A stretch of DNA of 64,000 nucleotides from Gigaspora margarita (lineage: Eukaryota > Glomeromycota > Glomeromycetes > Diversisporales > Gigasporaceae), in contig WTPW01003022.1 in the NCBI GenBank assembly GCA_009809945.1, positions 119,883 to 183,882 of the forward strand. The letters run 5' to 3'. Below, piece by piece: positions 23,588 to 34,494 of this stretch (position 1 is the stretch's first letter; each line of letters begins with the position of its first letter). Made by a program: the position numbers and the translations under genes. Under the pieces are notes generated by a model. That model made no database searches. It was not told the origin of the DNA and saw only the letters and a list, made by a program, of their open reading frames with translations.

Positions 23588-23715
23588 ATTTTAATTAAGC
23601 TTAAAGTTGAACAAGAGTATTGTGACGCACCATAATCAAATTAAATGAAATGATCAGGTGTAATTTGAAATCGAAAAGTAAAATGAAATTATAAGCAAAT
23701 ACACCTGATCTTGAA

Positions 23716-24712
23716 TTATTATTGCTCAATCAGCTGACTTTATACAAAAAAATGAATGACTTTATTTACAAATCTGAAAAACATATGGGATAAGGGCCTG
23801 CTACCCTTATTGGCTCTAATATACATAATCACATTTTCCACTATAGCGACATTCATTCATCACAACAGCAAACGAAATGGACACCTATGATGCCTTCATA
23901 AAGAGGGAAAACCCGTCGAATCTTCATAGCTGAAAAGAGAATCGGTAACGTGTTCCTGCCAGTATGAGCGAGGTTCATTCTTATGGTCCTTGCACTGCCA
24001 CTTGCAGCTGTGGAGCCAATACAACAACTGGTCCTTTCACTGCCACTTGCAGCCGCGGATCCAACTACCTCTGGTCCTTGCACTGCCACTTGCAGCCGTG
24101 GAGTCAGGTACACAACAGGTCCTTGCACTGCCACTTGCAACCATGGAGCCAAATTCAACAACTGGTCCTTGCACTGCTACTTGCAGCCGTGGAGCCAAAT
24201 ACAACACTGGTTCTTGCACTGCCATTTGCAACCGTGGAGCCAAATACTACCTCTGGTCCTTGTACTGCCACTTGCAGCCGTAGAGCCAGGTACAAAACAG
24301 GTCCTTGCGCGGAACCAAACAAAACATCAGGTCCTTGCATTGCTAACGCAGCCGTGAAGCCTGGCATAACAACAGTTTCACTTGCTTGACTTCGGGTGGG
24401 TAAGGGAGGGCGATAGAGCCAGCCTCTACAAGGCGAGCGATAGCGAAGAAAAAGATACCTCTTCTTCCTTAAGACAATCAGCCTTAAATATTCTTCTCAT
24501 TGTCCCTTACCCCTAACAATAAACATAACAATGTGAATTTCTGAAAATCATATGCTAATCCAAAATTACCTGTAAATACAAGTTTCAACATATAACGACA
24601 ATAGCCAAAGAATAACCATAAAAGGATACATAAAAAACCTGTAATATGCCTGATCATAAAGTCATCTGATTTCGCAATAATGATCGCCCTGTCACTTCGT
24701 TGACAGGCTTTC
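23716..24712 (+). mobile_element. Non-autonomous Helitron2/Helentron-like element (997 bp) with GC-rich minisatellite
   Basis: It interrupts the Sel1-kinase spacer of unit 2; unit 3 keeps the uninterrupted CTTGAAATTCGATTG at about 41372. No target duplication exceeds one base. A 26-bp sequence at the 5' end (23718-23743, starting ATTATTGC) recurs in inverse, 23 of 26 matching, at 24656-24681, not at the 3' terminus. Six nt later comes the hairpin CCTGTCA-CTTCGT-TGACAGG (24688-24707), then 5 nt to the end. This matches the asymmetric-repeat and hairpin plan of the 15-kb element, with different sequences. The minisatellite core is a known feature of Helentron-associated (HINE) elements. Confidence 0.8.
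23985..24345 (+). repeat. GC-rich 45-bp minisatellite, about eight units
   Basis: Units begin GGTCCTTGCACTGCCACTTG at 23985, 24030, 24073, 24119, 24164, 24209, 24255 and 24300, so periods are 43-46 bp. The tract is near 50% G+C inside DNA of perhaps 27%. One frame would give GPCTATCSRGAKYNT repeats, but units of 43 and 46 bp break it. Confidence 0.85.
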
Positions 24713-24916
24713 AATTCGATTGATAGATCTATGGTCGTGTTACATAACCAGGATATAAATCTTTATACTGTATATATATTTGATAAGTTTAAATATTTAA
24801 ATCACCGATTAGGGAAAAGATTTAACATCAAGTATTATCTCAGTTATGATTATCATAACATAAACTATATTATTGATAAAATCTGTAATTGATTAAAATT
24901 TATAAATAAATATTAG

Positions 24917-26130
24917 TTGCGAACGAATGTAAATGGCAGCATAATCTTGAAATCGATGATAAATTGAAAAAAATATTGATGGAAAATAAAAATCATCAAT
25001 CGTGGATTTCTTATGATAATTTTAAAATTATTGAAGAGATAGGTAAAGGTGGATTTGCAACTGTATATTATGCTATATGGGATGATAAAAGTTAAAATTG
25101 TCGGTTACAAGTTGCGCTTAAATTGCTCCATGAATCAAACAATTATCACGAAGGATTTATAAAAGAGGTAATCTTTATTAACATTTTTTGATAATTACGG
25201 TGCATCAATTGTAATTTATCATTTATGTTAATGATTTTGAATATTTTTATAATTAGTTAAAAGCATATTGTGATATCGGGCTTAAAGATCCAACATTTTT
25301 AAAATGTTTCGGTATATCAAAAGATAAAGCTACTGAAAACTATATTCTTGTCTTGGATTATGCTCAATATGGTAGTTTGCGTCGAAATTTACGTACTATA
25401 TCGAAAATGGATTGGAAAGATAAATTAAATCTACTGCAATGTATTGCATCAATCTTCAGATAATTCATTCTCATGATCTTATTCATCGGGATTTACATAG
25501 TGGAAACATAATACTAAATAGTTTAAATAGTGCTTACATTGCTGATTTAGGACTTTCAATATCAGCTAATATTACAAAATCTGATGGAATTTTACCTTAT
25601 ATTGCTCCTGAAATTTTGAATAAACGACCTTATACTAAAGAATCTGATATTATTCTTTTGCCATAATCATGTGGGAAATTTTTTATGGTAAATCTGTTCC
25701 ATTTGACCAAAAATCAAAGAGACAATTTCAATTACAAGTATGTAATGGTTTACGACCATATATTTATGAAAATACAGCAATATGCTATACGGATTTAATG
25801 ACAAAATGTGGGAATACGGAACCGGAAAACCGACCAACAGCAAATGAACTTTGTGCTATTTTTATAGAATGGCAGAATGATGAAAATATTTTTTAGAATT
25901 GTCTGAATCTGATAAAAAACTAAACAATTTAAAAAGTGATGATATGCAAGTATGTATGGATTCACTTTACAAAAGTAGCTTTATTTCATTTAATTGTCAA
26001 GGTAACTATATATTTGGAGGCAATAAATTATATAATTAATTTATTCTATATTATAGCATTGTTAAAAAATATTTTTTTTGTAGACAGCAAATTATGTGAA
26101 TGGGAAATGCCGGATATGATTGATAAATAA
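24917..26130 (+). pseudogene. Decayed protein kinase (TKL-like), unit 2
   Basis: Same plan as unit 3. Exon 1 (24917-25167) carries GKGGFATV, an 89-bp intron spans 25168-25256, and exon 2 carries HRDLHSGN, DLG and APE. A relic of exon 3 (SKLCEWEMPDMIDK) ends at 26130. Damage seen: TAA in exon 1 after GDDKS-type sequence (about 25095), a lost base at about 25450 (GCATCAATCTTC against GCATCAGATCTT), a lost base near 25650, and a shift near 25893 at the end of the kinase domain. The gene is clearly dead. Confidence 0.85.
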
Positions 26131-27190
26131 AAGTAACCCTCATAATTTGTACTGAAAATATTGCATTGTAAATACTTATGCTTTATTGATTAATTTCAAC
26201 CTTAATGCAGTAGAATTTTATAAAGAATCATGCATTCATTTATATTGTATTTCAACCTGATAAGCTAATTGGTTGAATTTATCAATTCTTTAGCACACTT
26301 TATAATTGAATTTGTCACAAATTCGATTTTTTTTTATGTTAGGGAATACCATTTATACGCAATTTGTTAAGGGAGGGTCATAAATCTATGCGTCTATGTA
26401 TTGTATACAAGCTAGCCTACAGCATATGTTTACAAAAATTTTATAAAATCGATTATAATTTTGTGTCTATGCTAATATTCGATGTTTCCATCACAATATT
26501 TATCCACTTTCCGTTGTCATTAATAGACGTCAAAGAATTTTATTGCATTTATAATGTCTTTGGCGCTTAGCGTACTGTTCATTTCACTGATAATCATTTG
26601 ATTTTGTAGATGTATGTTTTTAGTAAATTGTCGCTTTGCTTAATGTCGGATGATATTAGCCGTGACCAGATTTTGACATAGTTTATATTTCTAAATCGAG
26701 ACACCAAATATTTAGTATTATAATATCCAAGTTTAGCATCGATTGATTAAAAAAAAAAAAAAAAAGACTAGCAGACAATTATTTTTGAATTAAACAAATT
26801 TTTAGCATTCGAAACCATCTTATTACTGCCACTAACAAAATTTCTTTAAATACAGCAGTACTCATCAATGTTCTCTCAGTTTGTTTTATGCAAAAATGTA
26901 GAGCCTTGCTTTCCAAAAAAATAATATACAAAAAAAAACAATAATAATAAAAAAGGTCCGATAAAACATGAAAGATAAAGTTGAAAAATATTTCTATTTT
27001 CCAGAGGATTTTTGGTAATGCTATCTTATTTTATTTTTACTTTTTGAAATTCTCGGGATTTATTTAAATTTTTTGTCTCAACTTTGCTTGTATTTTATTC
27101 TATATTCTACAAAATGGTTCAGAATCTTATATTTTACAAACCCACATCCCAATTCCATCCATCATTATACGCTATGCCTGAATTATAAAT
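26131..27190. other. 3' flank of unit 2
   Basis: Non-coding and conserved with units 1 and 3. It contains the intact target sites of element B (near 26494) and of the 15-kb Helitron2-like element (26671-26690), which makes it the reference for both insertions. Confidence 0.75.
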
Positions 27191-27324
27191 TGTATGCTGT
27201 GCAGCAGAATTAGCGTACATGCTGCACATGAGCTTATCCTCAATTTTTATACTTAGTGGAATGATTTAGAAGGTGCGAAATTACAAGATTATATAGGACT
27301 TTTTGCTGGAGGCTTACTATGGGA

Positions 27325-27574
27325 TAGTGATGCTTGACGAAATTGATTTTATTAGTAGACGAAATTAAACCTGACGAAATGACGAAACTCTTGACGAAAT
27401 TATTTTGATCTATAATTATTAGTGACGAAATTAATTTTGAATTAGAATATTATTCTAAGGAGTATGCTGTCTAAGTTTATAGAAAAATTTCTTGGTGTTT
27501 ATATGAAATTTTTGGCACAATCGCAAAATGACGAAACTTTTCGTCAAATCAAAAATAATTTCGTCAAGCATCTA
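27325..27574. mobile_element. hAT-like MITE (250 bp) built on GACGAAATT
   Basis: Ends TAGTGATGCTTGACGAAATT and, in inverse, AATTTCGTCAAGCATCTA. The flanks TACTATGGGA and TAATATGGGA match in 9 of 10 positions, so the duplication size is unclear (8-10 bp). The motif TGACGAAATT occurs about seven times. Confidence 0.65.
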
Positions 27575-27718
27575 TAATATGGGAGATTATGAGCTAACAA
27601 GTGTATGTTGTTACCCAGAAAATGTGATATGGAAGTTAGTGGTAGGGATAGTAAACACTTTTGCAAATGGCAAAGCGTTACAGAAATATACGAAAACATA
27701 TGGAGGTTCTTTTATATC

Positions 27719-28069
27719 TCAATGTGATATAGAATCAAATTTTAGGCTCTGCTTATGCTGTCTATCACGGTTTCTTTGATAAATATAGCTTACTTGATTT
27801 TTTTTTTGAAATGATGACCTTTTCTTTTGATTATTATTAAGTAAAACCTCCAATGTTGTAATTAAATGCAAATCATCATAAAAATTTGCTTCCATTGAAC
27901 AATTGGACATAAAAAATTTTATATGTTCATTTTTTTTCAAATTATTGGACACACTGATAATACCATTATTATATACTAAATCATTAATTTGTTGCATTAC
28001 AATGGGATAATCTGGCGTAAGTTTAATAAAAATATTTTTACTTAAAAGTATCTTTATATAACTGAACAA
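27719..28069 (-). CDS. Hypothetical open frame, unit-2 flank
   Basis: A 116-codon minus-strand frame (LVYNNGIISVSNNLKKNEH, FFMSNCSMEANFYDDLHL, LEVLLNNNQKKRSSFQKKNQ) without recognisable domain, signal peptide or membrane segment. The matching segment of unit 3 (44080-44430) is conserved in sequence but not as an open frame. It may be the decayed end of a tail-to-tail neighbour rather than a gene. Confidence 0.25.
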   Translation of the reverse strand: MFSYIKILLSKNIFIKLTPDYPIVMQQINDLVYNNGIISVSNNLKKNEHIKFFMSNCSMEANFYDDLHLITTLEVLLNNNQKKRSSFQKKNQVSYIYQRNRDRQHKQSLKFDSISH

Positions 28070-28196
28070 AAAATAAGAAATATATTTATTATAACAAGAT
28101 TTGTATTAAGTGCATGAACAATGGATTTAGTAAATAATATTATTTAGGAAGTTTTTAAATATCTTAATGGGCCAAATAGCAAAAGTATTATTCCTG

Positions 28197-28549
28197 CAGT
28201 ACCGGACAGCAAAAGACATCCACTCATTATTAGTAAAACTTTAAATTGTTATAACTTTTTTAAAAAAAATTAAATCAAAAAACCCTCTGACAAATTGATA
28301 GATTTTTAGATAAACTACATTTNTGTCAGAGGAATTTTTCTTATTTTTAATTTTAAGGAAGTTATAAGGCATTAAAGTTTATATGAGTTCAAAAAATTGG
28401 CGTTTAATATAGAAAAAAAGAAAATATATATAGGTTTTTAGCCAATCAAAATCGATTGTACAAAAATTAGCCAATCAGAATTGATTATGTAAGCGCTCAA
28501 AATTGGCGCCTATATATATAGATTGGATGTCTTTTACTGTCCCGTACTG
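28197..28549. mobile_element. Mariner-like MITE (353 bp) at a TA target
   Basis: Inverted ends of about 25 bp start CAGTACCGGACAG and CAGTACGGGACAG and continue AAAAGACATCCA. Unit 3 keeps the empty site TTCCTAGTGATT (near 44556). Here it reads TTCCTG-element-TAGTGATT, so the right TA is intact and the left one has become TG. Non-coding. Confidence 0.7.
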
Positions 28550-28757
28550 TAGTGATTAAAAGCACTAATCTTGATAGGATAAAAATCTGTTATAATTTCT
28601 CATTTTGTAAAATTTAAACTTTCCGGGTTTTATAAAAAAAAATTATTGTAAAATATATAAAAAAAATTGTTTATTTATTGTTTAATAATCTGGTGACCTT
28701 ACAATATTTGGACTGTAATTGAAAATCTGATATAGATTGTAGAAAACATTGACTAAT

Positions 28758-28904
28758 ATGAGTACTTTTTGTCCTCAAGATCCTCATTTGCTAGAGATAA
28801 TCATTGAAAGAAAAATCTTCATGATTGATCTGCCTATTCCGAAAATGAGCGATCTTGAATTAAAATTAGTAAATCGGTTAAGATACTTATCTTTAATGTT
28901 ATGA
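28758..28904 (+). CDS. Small open frame (48 aa), possible gene fragment
   Basis: MSTFCPQDPHLLEIIIERK, then IDLPIPKMSDLELKLVNRL and a stop. It faintly recalls the leader of Glomeromycotina HMG-box proteins, but no HMG box follows. It could be a truncated 5' end or chance. Confidence 0.3.
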   Translation: MSTFCPQDPHLLEIIIERKIFMIDLPIPKMSDLELKLVNRLRYLSLML

Positions 28905-29086
28905 ATCTATTAACCATAAATGGTTGTTCCGGTCATTGATTGTGAACTGACTTACCTATGCCATAGATATAAAATTATTCTCCGTTTTCCACCCTTAGGT
29001 TTTTTCATAACTATTAATTTTTCACAATCAATTTCGATAACAACACATCACTTTCATAATAATTGAACACTTAACTCAATTTCACT

Positions 29087-29278
29087 ATGAATCAGAGACA
29101 TTTAATTTGGTTCATTTGTCTCACCTTCTTTATGATTTGTTTTACACACATTAAAACAGTTCTCGCGGGTTGCGAAAGTTGTCCACAAGAAGGTTGCTGT
29201 GTTAAAACAATCGATGGGCGCTTTATTTGCATTTGTGATGAATCTTACAACGAAGATGTCAATCACGAAATAATTTGA
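29087..29278 (+). CDS. Small secreted cysteine-rich protein (63 aa)
   Basis: Residues 1-27 form a clear signal peptide: Asn/Gln/Arg/His start, a hydrophobic core around WFICLTFFMICF, and a VLA cleavage site before Gly28. The mature part of about 36 residues has six cysteines spaced C-x2-C-x4-CC-x9-C-x-C and an acidic tail. There is no intron and the context CACTATGAAT is acceptable. Six-cysteine peptides of this size are typical candidate effectors or apoplastic peptides of plant-associated fungi; the target is unknown. It lies between unit 2 and a pogo relic. The chance that it is a real gene is good because signal peptide and paired cysteines occur together. Confidence 0.7.
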   Translation: MNQRHLIWFICLTFFMICFTHIKTVLAGCESCPQEGCCVKTIDGRFICICDESYNEDVNHEII

Positions 29279-29909
29279 TAACTTTATGCATTTGATCCAA
29301 ATATCACTTTTTAATTTGGATTTAATTACATCGTTCTCATAAAAATCATGCATGTATTGTTATAATTCTTACTATTTTGCAAAAGAAAAGAAAAAAAAAT
29401 GCTATTGTTTTATTATTTATTATATAAGTTTTTATAAATTTTGTATACTCACGTTAGGGTTAATATTTAGGTTTGGTGAAGAGTTTTGGGGCATAACGAT
29501 AGTGTATTTAAATAAAAGTCGTTTTATAATTTGTGAAGATCCTTTTGTATATGAATGAATCGTTCTTTTTAAATTAATTCTGCTTACTTTTTTTTGCATA
29601 TATGTGATATAAATTTTACAATATAAAATAATGATAGGCTTTCACAATTTTACAAATTTTAATTATTTAACAATATACATGTTGCGCAAATGCAATTGCT
29701 GGTACAAGGTACTTGACGACGGCATAAGGACCTATGTTGGAACGTTTCCATACAACCGTCAGTATCCTTATTTCTACTTGCTCACCTTATTGTTATGTTA
29801 CACATGATAGACACCGTGCCATTCGCTTTATCTTCATTACAATGTGTACATCGGTTAGGCACGGGTCTTTGTGACATGGGTCAAGATCCGGGTATGATCC
29901 GAATTGGTT

Positions 29910-30260
29910 ATTTTACTTTATACACTTCCACACTACACTACACATATTCTCCAACCATCAGAACTCCTTTTTGCCAAACTTAAAAAAAAGTATGATAAAG
30001 GCTGTGAAATGCTTTACAATAATAGTAAAGAGTTAGTAACAAAGCATTTATTTGCAAAAATACTTGGGCCTGCATTCGTTTCTTCTTACACTCTGGCAGC
30101 AATTACTAATGCATTTAAAGCTACCAGGATTTGTCCCTTTAATCCTAGTGCTTTTAGTAATGACCACCTCGATCCTTCATTAACTGCTGAACAATTTGAC
30201 ATACTACATCCCAGCAAAATATTCAAGCATTCAACCAAGTACATGTGCAAGATAATTTAC
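29910..30260 (+). pseudogene. C-terminal relic of a pogo/Tigger-type DDE transposase
   Basis: The frame reads PHYTTHILQPSELLFAKLKK and then ITNAFKATRICPFNPSAFSN. PHTTHLLQPLDV and FKxTGIxPFNP are hallmarks of the DDE_1 (pogo/Tigger/jerky) catalytic C-terminus. Only the last 100 or so residues remain, the catalytic aspartates upstream are missing or shifted, and no inverted ends were identified. Confidence 0.7.
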
Positions 30261-30733
30261 AACCTACCCAAGTTTTTGTTAATTCCCAACCAACTAATCC
30301 ATGTCCACCTGAGTCAATCTTTTTAACAAAGTAGAATTTTTAAGATCTGATTAAGATCTGAGATCGAAGCCCTTAGGATAGAAAATAAAATGCTGAAGAA
30401 AGAAACTGTATTGCTAAAGAAGAATTGGAGATCTTTAAGAAACCTGGTACTTTTTACTTAAAGCTAGTGCTCAAGTACCCAACTTTTTAGTATAAAGATC
30501 AAGATAGTGTTCCTAAAAACCAAACCGAACCGAACATTGGGTTGAGTTCGAGTTCGGTCCGAATTCGAACCGAACCCGAACCAGACTTAATTTTAAGAAT
30601 GCAGTCCGGTCCGAGTTCGGTATTGAACTTTTAAACCAAGTCTGGGTTCGGTTCGGGTTCAGTTCGAAGTTCGTGAACATGTTCGGGTTCGGTAAAACCC
30701 CAACCCAACCCAGGTTGAACCCGGGTTGATAAT

Positions 30734-31070
30734 AGTTGTTACATAGTAAAGTCTAAATTTTACTATGTAAATCGATAATAATCGCTTAAGTAAACTTGTT
30801 TGGGCGATTAAATTGCATATTCACTGAAATTTTCATCCAAATCGGAGAAAAATTTTATTATTTGACTTTTAATTATTACGTTCAATGAAAAAATTAGAAT
30901 CTTTTTAAAAAACATGTTCGACGAAAGTAAAAAATAAAAGTCAAATAATAATAAGTTCTCCAATTTTGATAAAAATTTCAGAATATATGCATTTTGTTCT
31001 TCCAAAAACTTTGCTTAAGCAGATTTTATCGATTTACATAGTAAAATTTAGACTTTACTATGTAGTGACT
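30734..31070. mobile_element. MITE with inverted ends of about 50 bp
   Basis: Ends contain ACATAGTAAAGTCTAAATTT followed by TACTATGTAAATCGATA, present in inverse at 31030-31065. Each end is itself a short palindrome. Confidence 0.7.
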
Positions 31071-31235
31071 ACTTGCGATCATTGAATATAATCTGACCTG
31101 GGTCTGAGCTTTAACGATAAATTTTAGTTAAATTTTCTTTATTTTATAAATTTTTATTAGCTAATCAACATGTGATATTTTTCACATGACAAAAGTGATG
31201 ATCGGGTGACTCCTAATTTGGGACGGTCTCTCTTG

Positions 31236-31700
31236 GAATTTAATATAGATCNTTAAGAATCTTAANGATCTATTTTAGATTATTAAGAATCTTAATGATT
31301 TAAAAATAGATCGTTAAGAATCNTAACGATCTATTTTAGATCATTAAGAATCTTAATGATTTAAAAANAGATCNTTAAGAATCTTAACGATCTATTTTAG
31401 ATCATTAAGATTCTTAACNATCTATTTTTAAATTATTAATGATCTAAAATAGATCATTAAGAATCTTAACAATCTATTTTAGATCATTAAGAATTTTAAT
31501 GATTTACAAATAGATCATTAAGAATCTTAACAATCTATTTTTAAATCATTAAAATTCGTAATGATCTAAAAAATATCGTTAAGAATCTTAACGATCTATT
31601 TTAGATCATTAAGAATTTTAATGATTTAAAAATAAATCGTTAAGAATCTTAATGATCTATTTAGATCATTGAGATTCTTAATGATCTATTTTTAATAGGG
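31236..31700. repeat. Palindromic short tandem repeat (AGATCATTAAGAATCTTAA)
   Basis: About fifteen head-to-head copies of AGATCATTAAGAATCTTAA separated by TATTTT or ATTTAAAAAT. Several N bases show that assembly here is uncertain. Non-coding. Confidence 0.75.
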
Positions 31701-31855
31701 ATGTAATCCTGTTCATCCAAACTCAGTTCAGCCCTGTTTGAAACCAAACCAGTTAAACTCGAGTTTTGTATCACATGATTTTGATCATTAAGGTAGATAT
31801 GGGTATTATGGTGCAGTTATGTATTTTAGCTAATAATACATGTTATATCGACCAG

Positions 31856-31935
31856 AATCGAATGATTTTGGTGCCATTCGATTCGTCTCATCAAGACGAA
31901 TCTAATAGTACCAAAATCGTTCAATTCTAATCACT
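31856..31935. repeat. Small hairpin related to the ends of the next foldback element
   Basis: AATGATTTTGGTGCCATTCG and its inverse flank ATTCGTCTCATCAAGACGAA. The same block forms both ends of 32035-32690, so this may be a solo or internally deleted copy. Confidence 0.5.
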
Positions 31936-32034
31936 AGATCATAAGATATCGTTAATTACAATATACAAATTAAAAAAGATAAATTATAACACAAATACCA
32001 ATTATGGTGCACATCGTATTTTTCATTATCTATT

Positions 32035-32690
32035 AAGTTCTATTGATCAAAATCGAATGATTTTGTTTCATTCGATTCATCTCATTGAGACGAATCGAAT
32101 GGTACCAAAATGATACGATTTTGACTGATACTTCTCGATATATTATAATTTAACCAAAATAAGCTGCACAAAGCAAATTTTAAAATTAACATAAAATCAT
32201 AAATAACTTTTGACAGACCAGTCCGTTTTTTATAATTTTTTACCAAAATGGCCACCTTGAAGAAGCGATTCCAACAAGCCAAAATCGCTAAAATCCAATC
32301 ACAGTATCACAGGATCGTTAAGTTTTTTGTATTGTTTTTGATGTAAATTAGATTAGTTTAACTTATCTATTTTCATTAAAATAATAATAAAACTTTAACA
32401 ATCCTGTAATCCTGTGATCAGCTTTTACCGATTTTGGGCTTGTTGGAATCGTCTCTTCAAGGCGGTCATTTTGGTAGTAAAATTATAAAAAACGGACTGG
32501 TCTATCAGAAATTATTCATGATTTTGTGCTAATTTTAAATTTGATTTGCGCAGCTTATTTTGGTTAAATTATAATACCTCGAGAAGTATCAGTCAAAATC
32601 ATATGATTTTAGTACCATTCGATTCGTCTCAATGAGACGAATTGAATGGTGCCAAAATTTCATAATTCTGATTCTGATTGATGGTTCACA
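32035..32690. mobile_element. Foldback element, arms of about 280 bp
   Basis: The left arm (32035-32330) and right arm (32395-32690) are inverse at about 80-85% by eye. Shared blocks are TCGTCTCAATGAGACGAAT, AATTTAACCAAAATAAGCTG and GACCAGTCCGTTTTTTATAA. The loop is about 65 bp. Non-coding. Confidence 0.75.
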
Positions 32691-32774
32691 AGATGTTGCT
32701 ATACACTGCAACATTTCTATTATCATAATACCTATACAAAAACAAAAAAAAATTTAAAAAAATTAAAAAAGTGT

Positions 32775-33450
32775 TCTGACCCATATTTACAACAAGTAAA
32801 TCGACTAGACCGATTAAGACAATATTATTCTCCAGATCTAGGCGGTTCTAAAGTGGTGAGATCATAAAAAACAGTCCAGTAGATATCTTTCTACGGTCTC
32901 TCAAAGTTTTATAATGATTGTTTACATAAAATTACATAATTTTTGAGCTATGTAATTTAGCGCATATGCGCTGTAACGCACCCACGTGATCGGCCAATCA
33001 GATTGTAAGATCATGTGTAACGCGAAATCGAAAAAAATAGCAATGTTTTAAAAAATCGTTTGTAGCTCATAATTTTGCTTATGAAACCTCTCTTCACGTT
33101 CTAACAAAAAAAATTCCTACCCAAATTTTGGGTTAGAATCTTTTGCTAAAGCCCCTACCCAAACCCTAACTTGATCCTGACCCTAACCCTAAACTAACAA
33201 GCTTTTATTTATTGTTTTGATTTTACGTTACACCTGATCTATGAGGTGCGTTACAACGCGCCTGCTCAAAATAATATATTTCATTTAGAAAATTGTTTAA
33301 AATCGTTATAAAACTTTGAGAGGCCGTAGAAAGAGATCTACTCAGCCATTTTTCATGATCTCACCACCTTTAGAACCGCCTTGGACTAGAGAACAATATT
33401 TAATTAATCGGTCGAGTTGATTTACTTGTACAAATATGGGTTCGGAGACC
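32775..33450. mobile_element. Palindromic element S, copy 1, split by another MITE
   Basis: Ends carry CCCATATTTACAACAAGTAA, GATCATAAAAAACAGTCCAG and CTCTCAAAGTTTTATAA, repeated in inverse at 33290-33440. A second copy (33495-33810) follows directly. Confidence 0.65.
32957..33262. mobile_element. MITE nested in element S, copy 1, with a telomere-like core
   Basis: Ends GCGCTGTAACGCACC and GGTGCGTTACAACGCGC are inverse of each other. The core has ACCCTAACCCTAAAC-type repeats near 33180. Copy 2 of element S lacks this insert, which supports insertion. Confidence 0.65.
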
Positions 33451-33494
33451 TTTTTATTTATTTTTAAAAAGATAAAAATAAATAAAAAAATGCT

Positions 33495-33810
33495 CCAAAC
33501 CCATATTTACTGCAAGTTAATCGACTAGGTCAATTAATTAAATATTGTTCTCTAGGCCAAGGCAGTTCTAAAGGTAGTGAGATCACGAAAAACAGCCCAG
33601 TAGATCACTTTCTACAGCCTTTTAAGCTTTACAACAATTGTTTATATAAATCACATGATTTAAACAATCGTTATAAAACTTTGAGAGGCTGTAGAAAGAG
33701 ATCTACTGGTTGTTTTTCATGATCTCACCACCTTTAGAACCGCCTATATCTGGAGAACAATATTGTCTTAATCGGCCTTGTCTGTTTACTTAGTACCAAA
33801 TACGAGTAGA
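33495..33810. mobile_element. Palindromic element S, copy 2
   Basis: A complete palindrome sharing both arms with copy 1 (GATCTCACCACCTTTAGAAC, TTGAGAGGCTGTAGAAAGAG) but with only a short centre. Confidence 0.65.
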
Positions 33811-34187
33811 TCGTAAGATATTATTATGTTCGAATTCAATCTCTATGGCCTTATCTATTCTACCCTAGTTTTTTGGTTTAATTATTACCTGAACCTGAAC
33901 CTGTTCATGAACTTCGAACCGAACTCAGACTGAACAAATATTTCAAGTTCGAGTTTGGTTCGAGTTCATTAATTCTAAGTTCAGTTCGAGTTCGGGTTCA
34001 AAGATCTACAAAATTTTAAGTTCGGGTTCAGGTTAGACTGAACCCGAACCAAACTCGAACCCAATTTCGGAACACTAGTTGCCAAGTAATAGACAACAAG
34101 CAGAATTCATATTCAGTGTTAAAATTTATATCAGAAGAAACTAATTGTCAGAAACAAAGTGTAATAAAAAATATAGGTATATATAAT

Positions 34188-34410
34188 GTCGTAGCTAATG
34201 CTGAAAATGGCTGATGCTGAATTTGGATCATGATTTGAAAATATATGCCCTGCTAGAATCCACCTATACTCTTTAATATTCAATTCTAACCTAAACCCTA
34301 ACCCAACCCTAAAAAAAAAACTGTCAAAATTATCCAAAGAAATTTTTAAAAAATTTGTATCAAAATAGGTTGAAATTTCAGCATCAGCCATTTTCAGCAT
34401 CAGCTGCAAC
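34188..34410. mobile_element. MITE U, copy 2 (223 bp), TSD ATATAAT
   Basis: Inverse orientation to copy 1 and about 90% alike. A perfect 7-bp duplication ATATAAT flanks it (34181-34187; 34411-34417). The core has AACCCTAACCCAACCCT. Confidence 0.85.
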
Positions 34411-34494
34411 ATATAATATGCATTTGATTAGATAGTCCATTCTTATAATTTCACCTTATCTGTTATATATAAAATCGAAGTATTTGATGTACGT

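Larger units (their letters stand above)
30505..34077. mobile_element. hAT-like element with GGTTCGGGTTC-rich ends, filled with nested elements
   Basis: The left end is TAGTGTTCC and the right end its inverse GGAACACTA. About 220 bp at the left and 190 bp at the right are inverse of each other at motif level (GGTTCGGGTTC, CGAACCGAAC). The flanks (GATCAAGA; GTTGCCAA) do not match, so a duplication is not shown. Everything between 30730 and 33880 consists of other elements. Confidence 0.55.

Noticed and set aside
23964..24389. A cysteine-rich repeat protein encoded by the minisatellite (GPCTATCS repeats)
   Set aside because: Units of 43 and 46 bp break the frame, and several frames and both strands are equally open. 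The tract lies in the core of a non-autonomous transposon.
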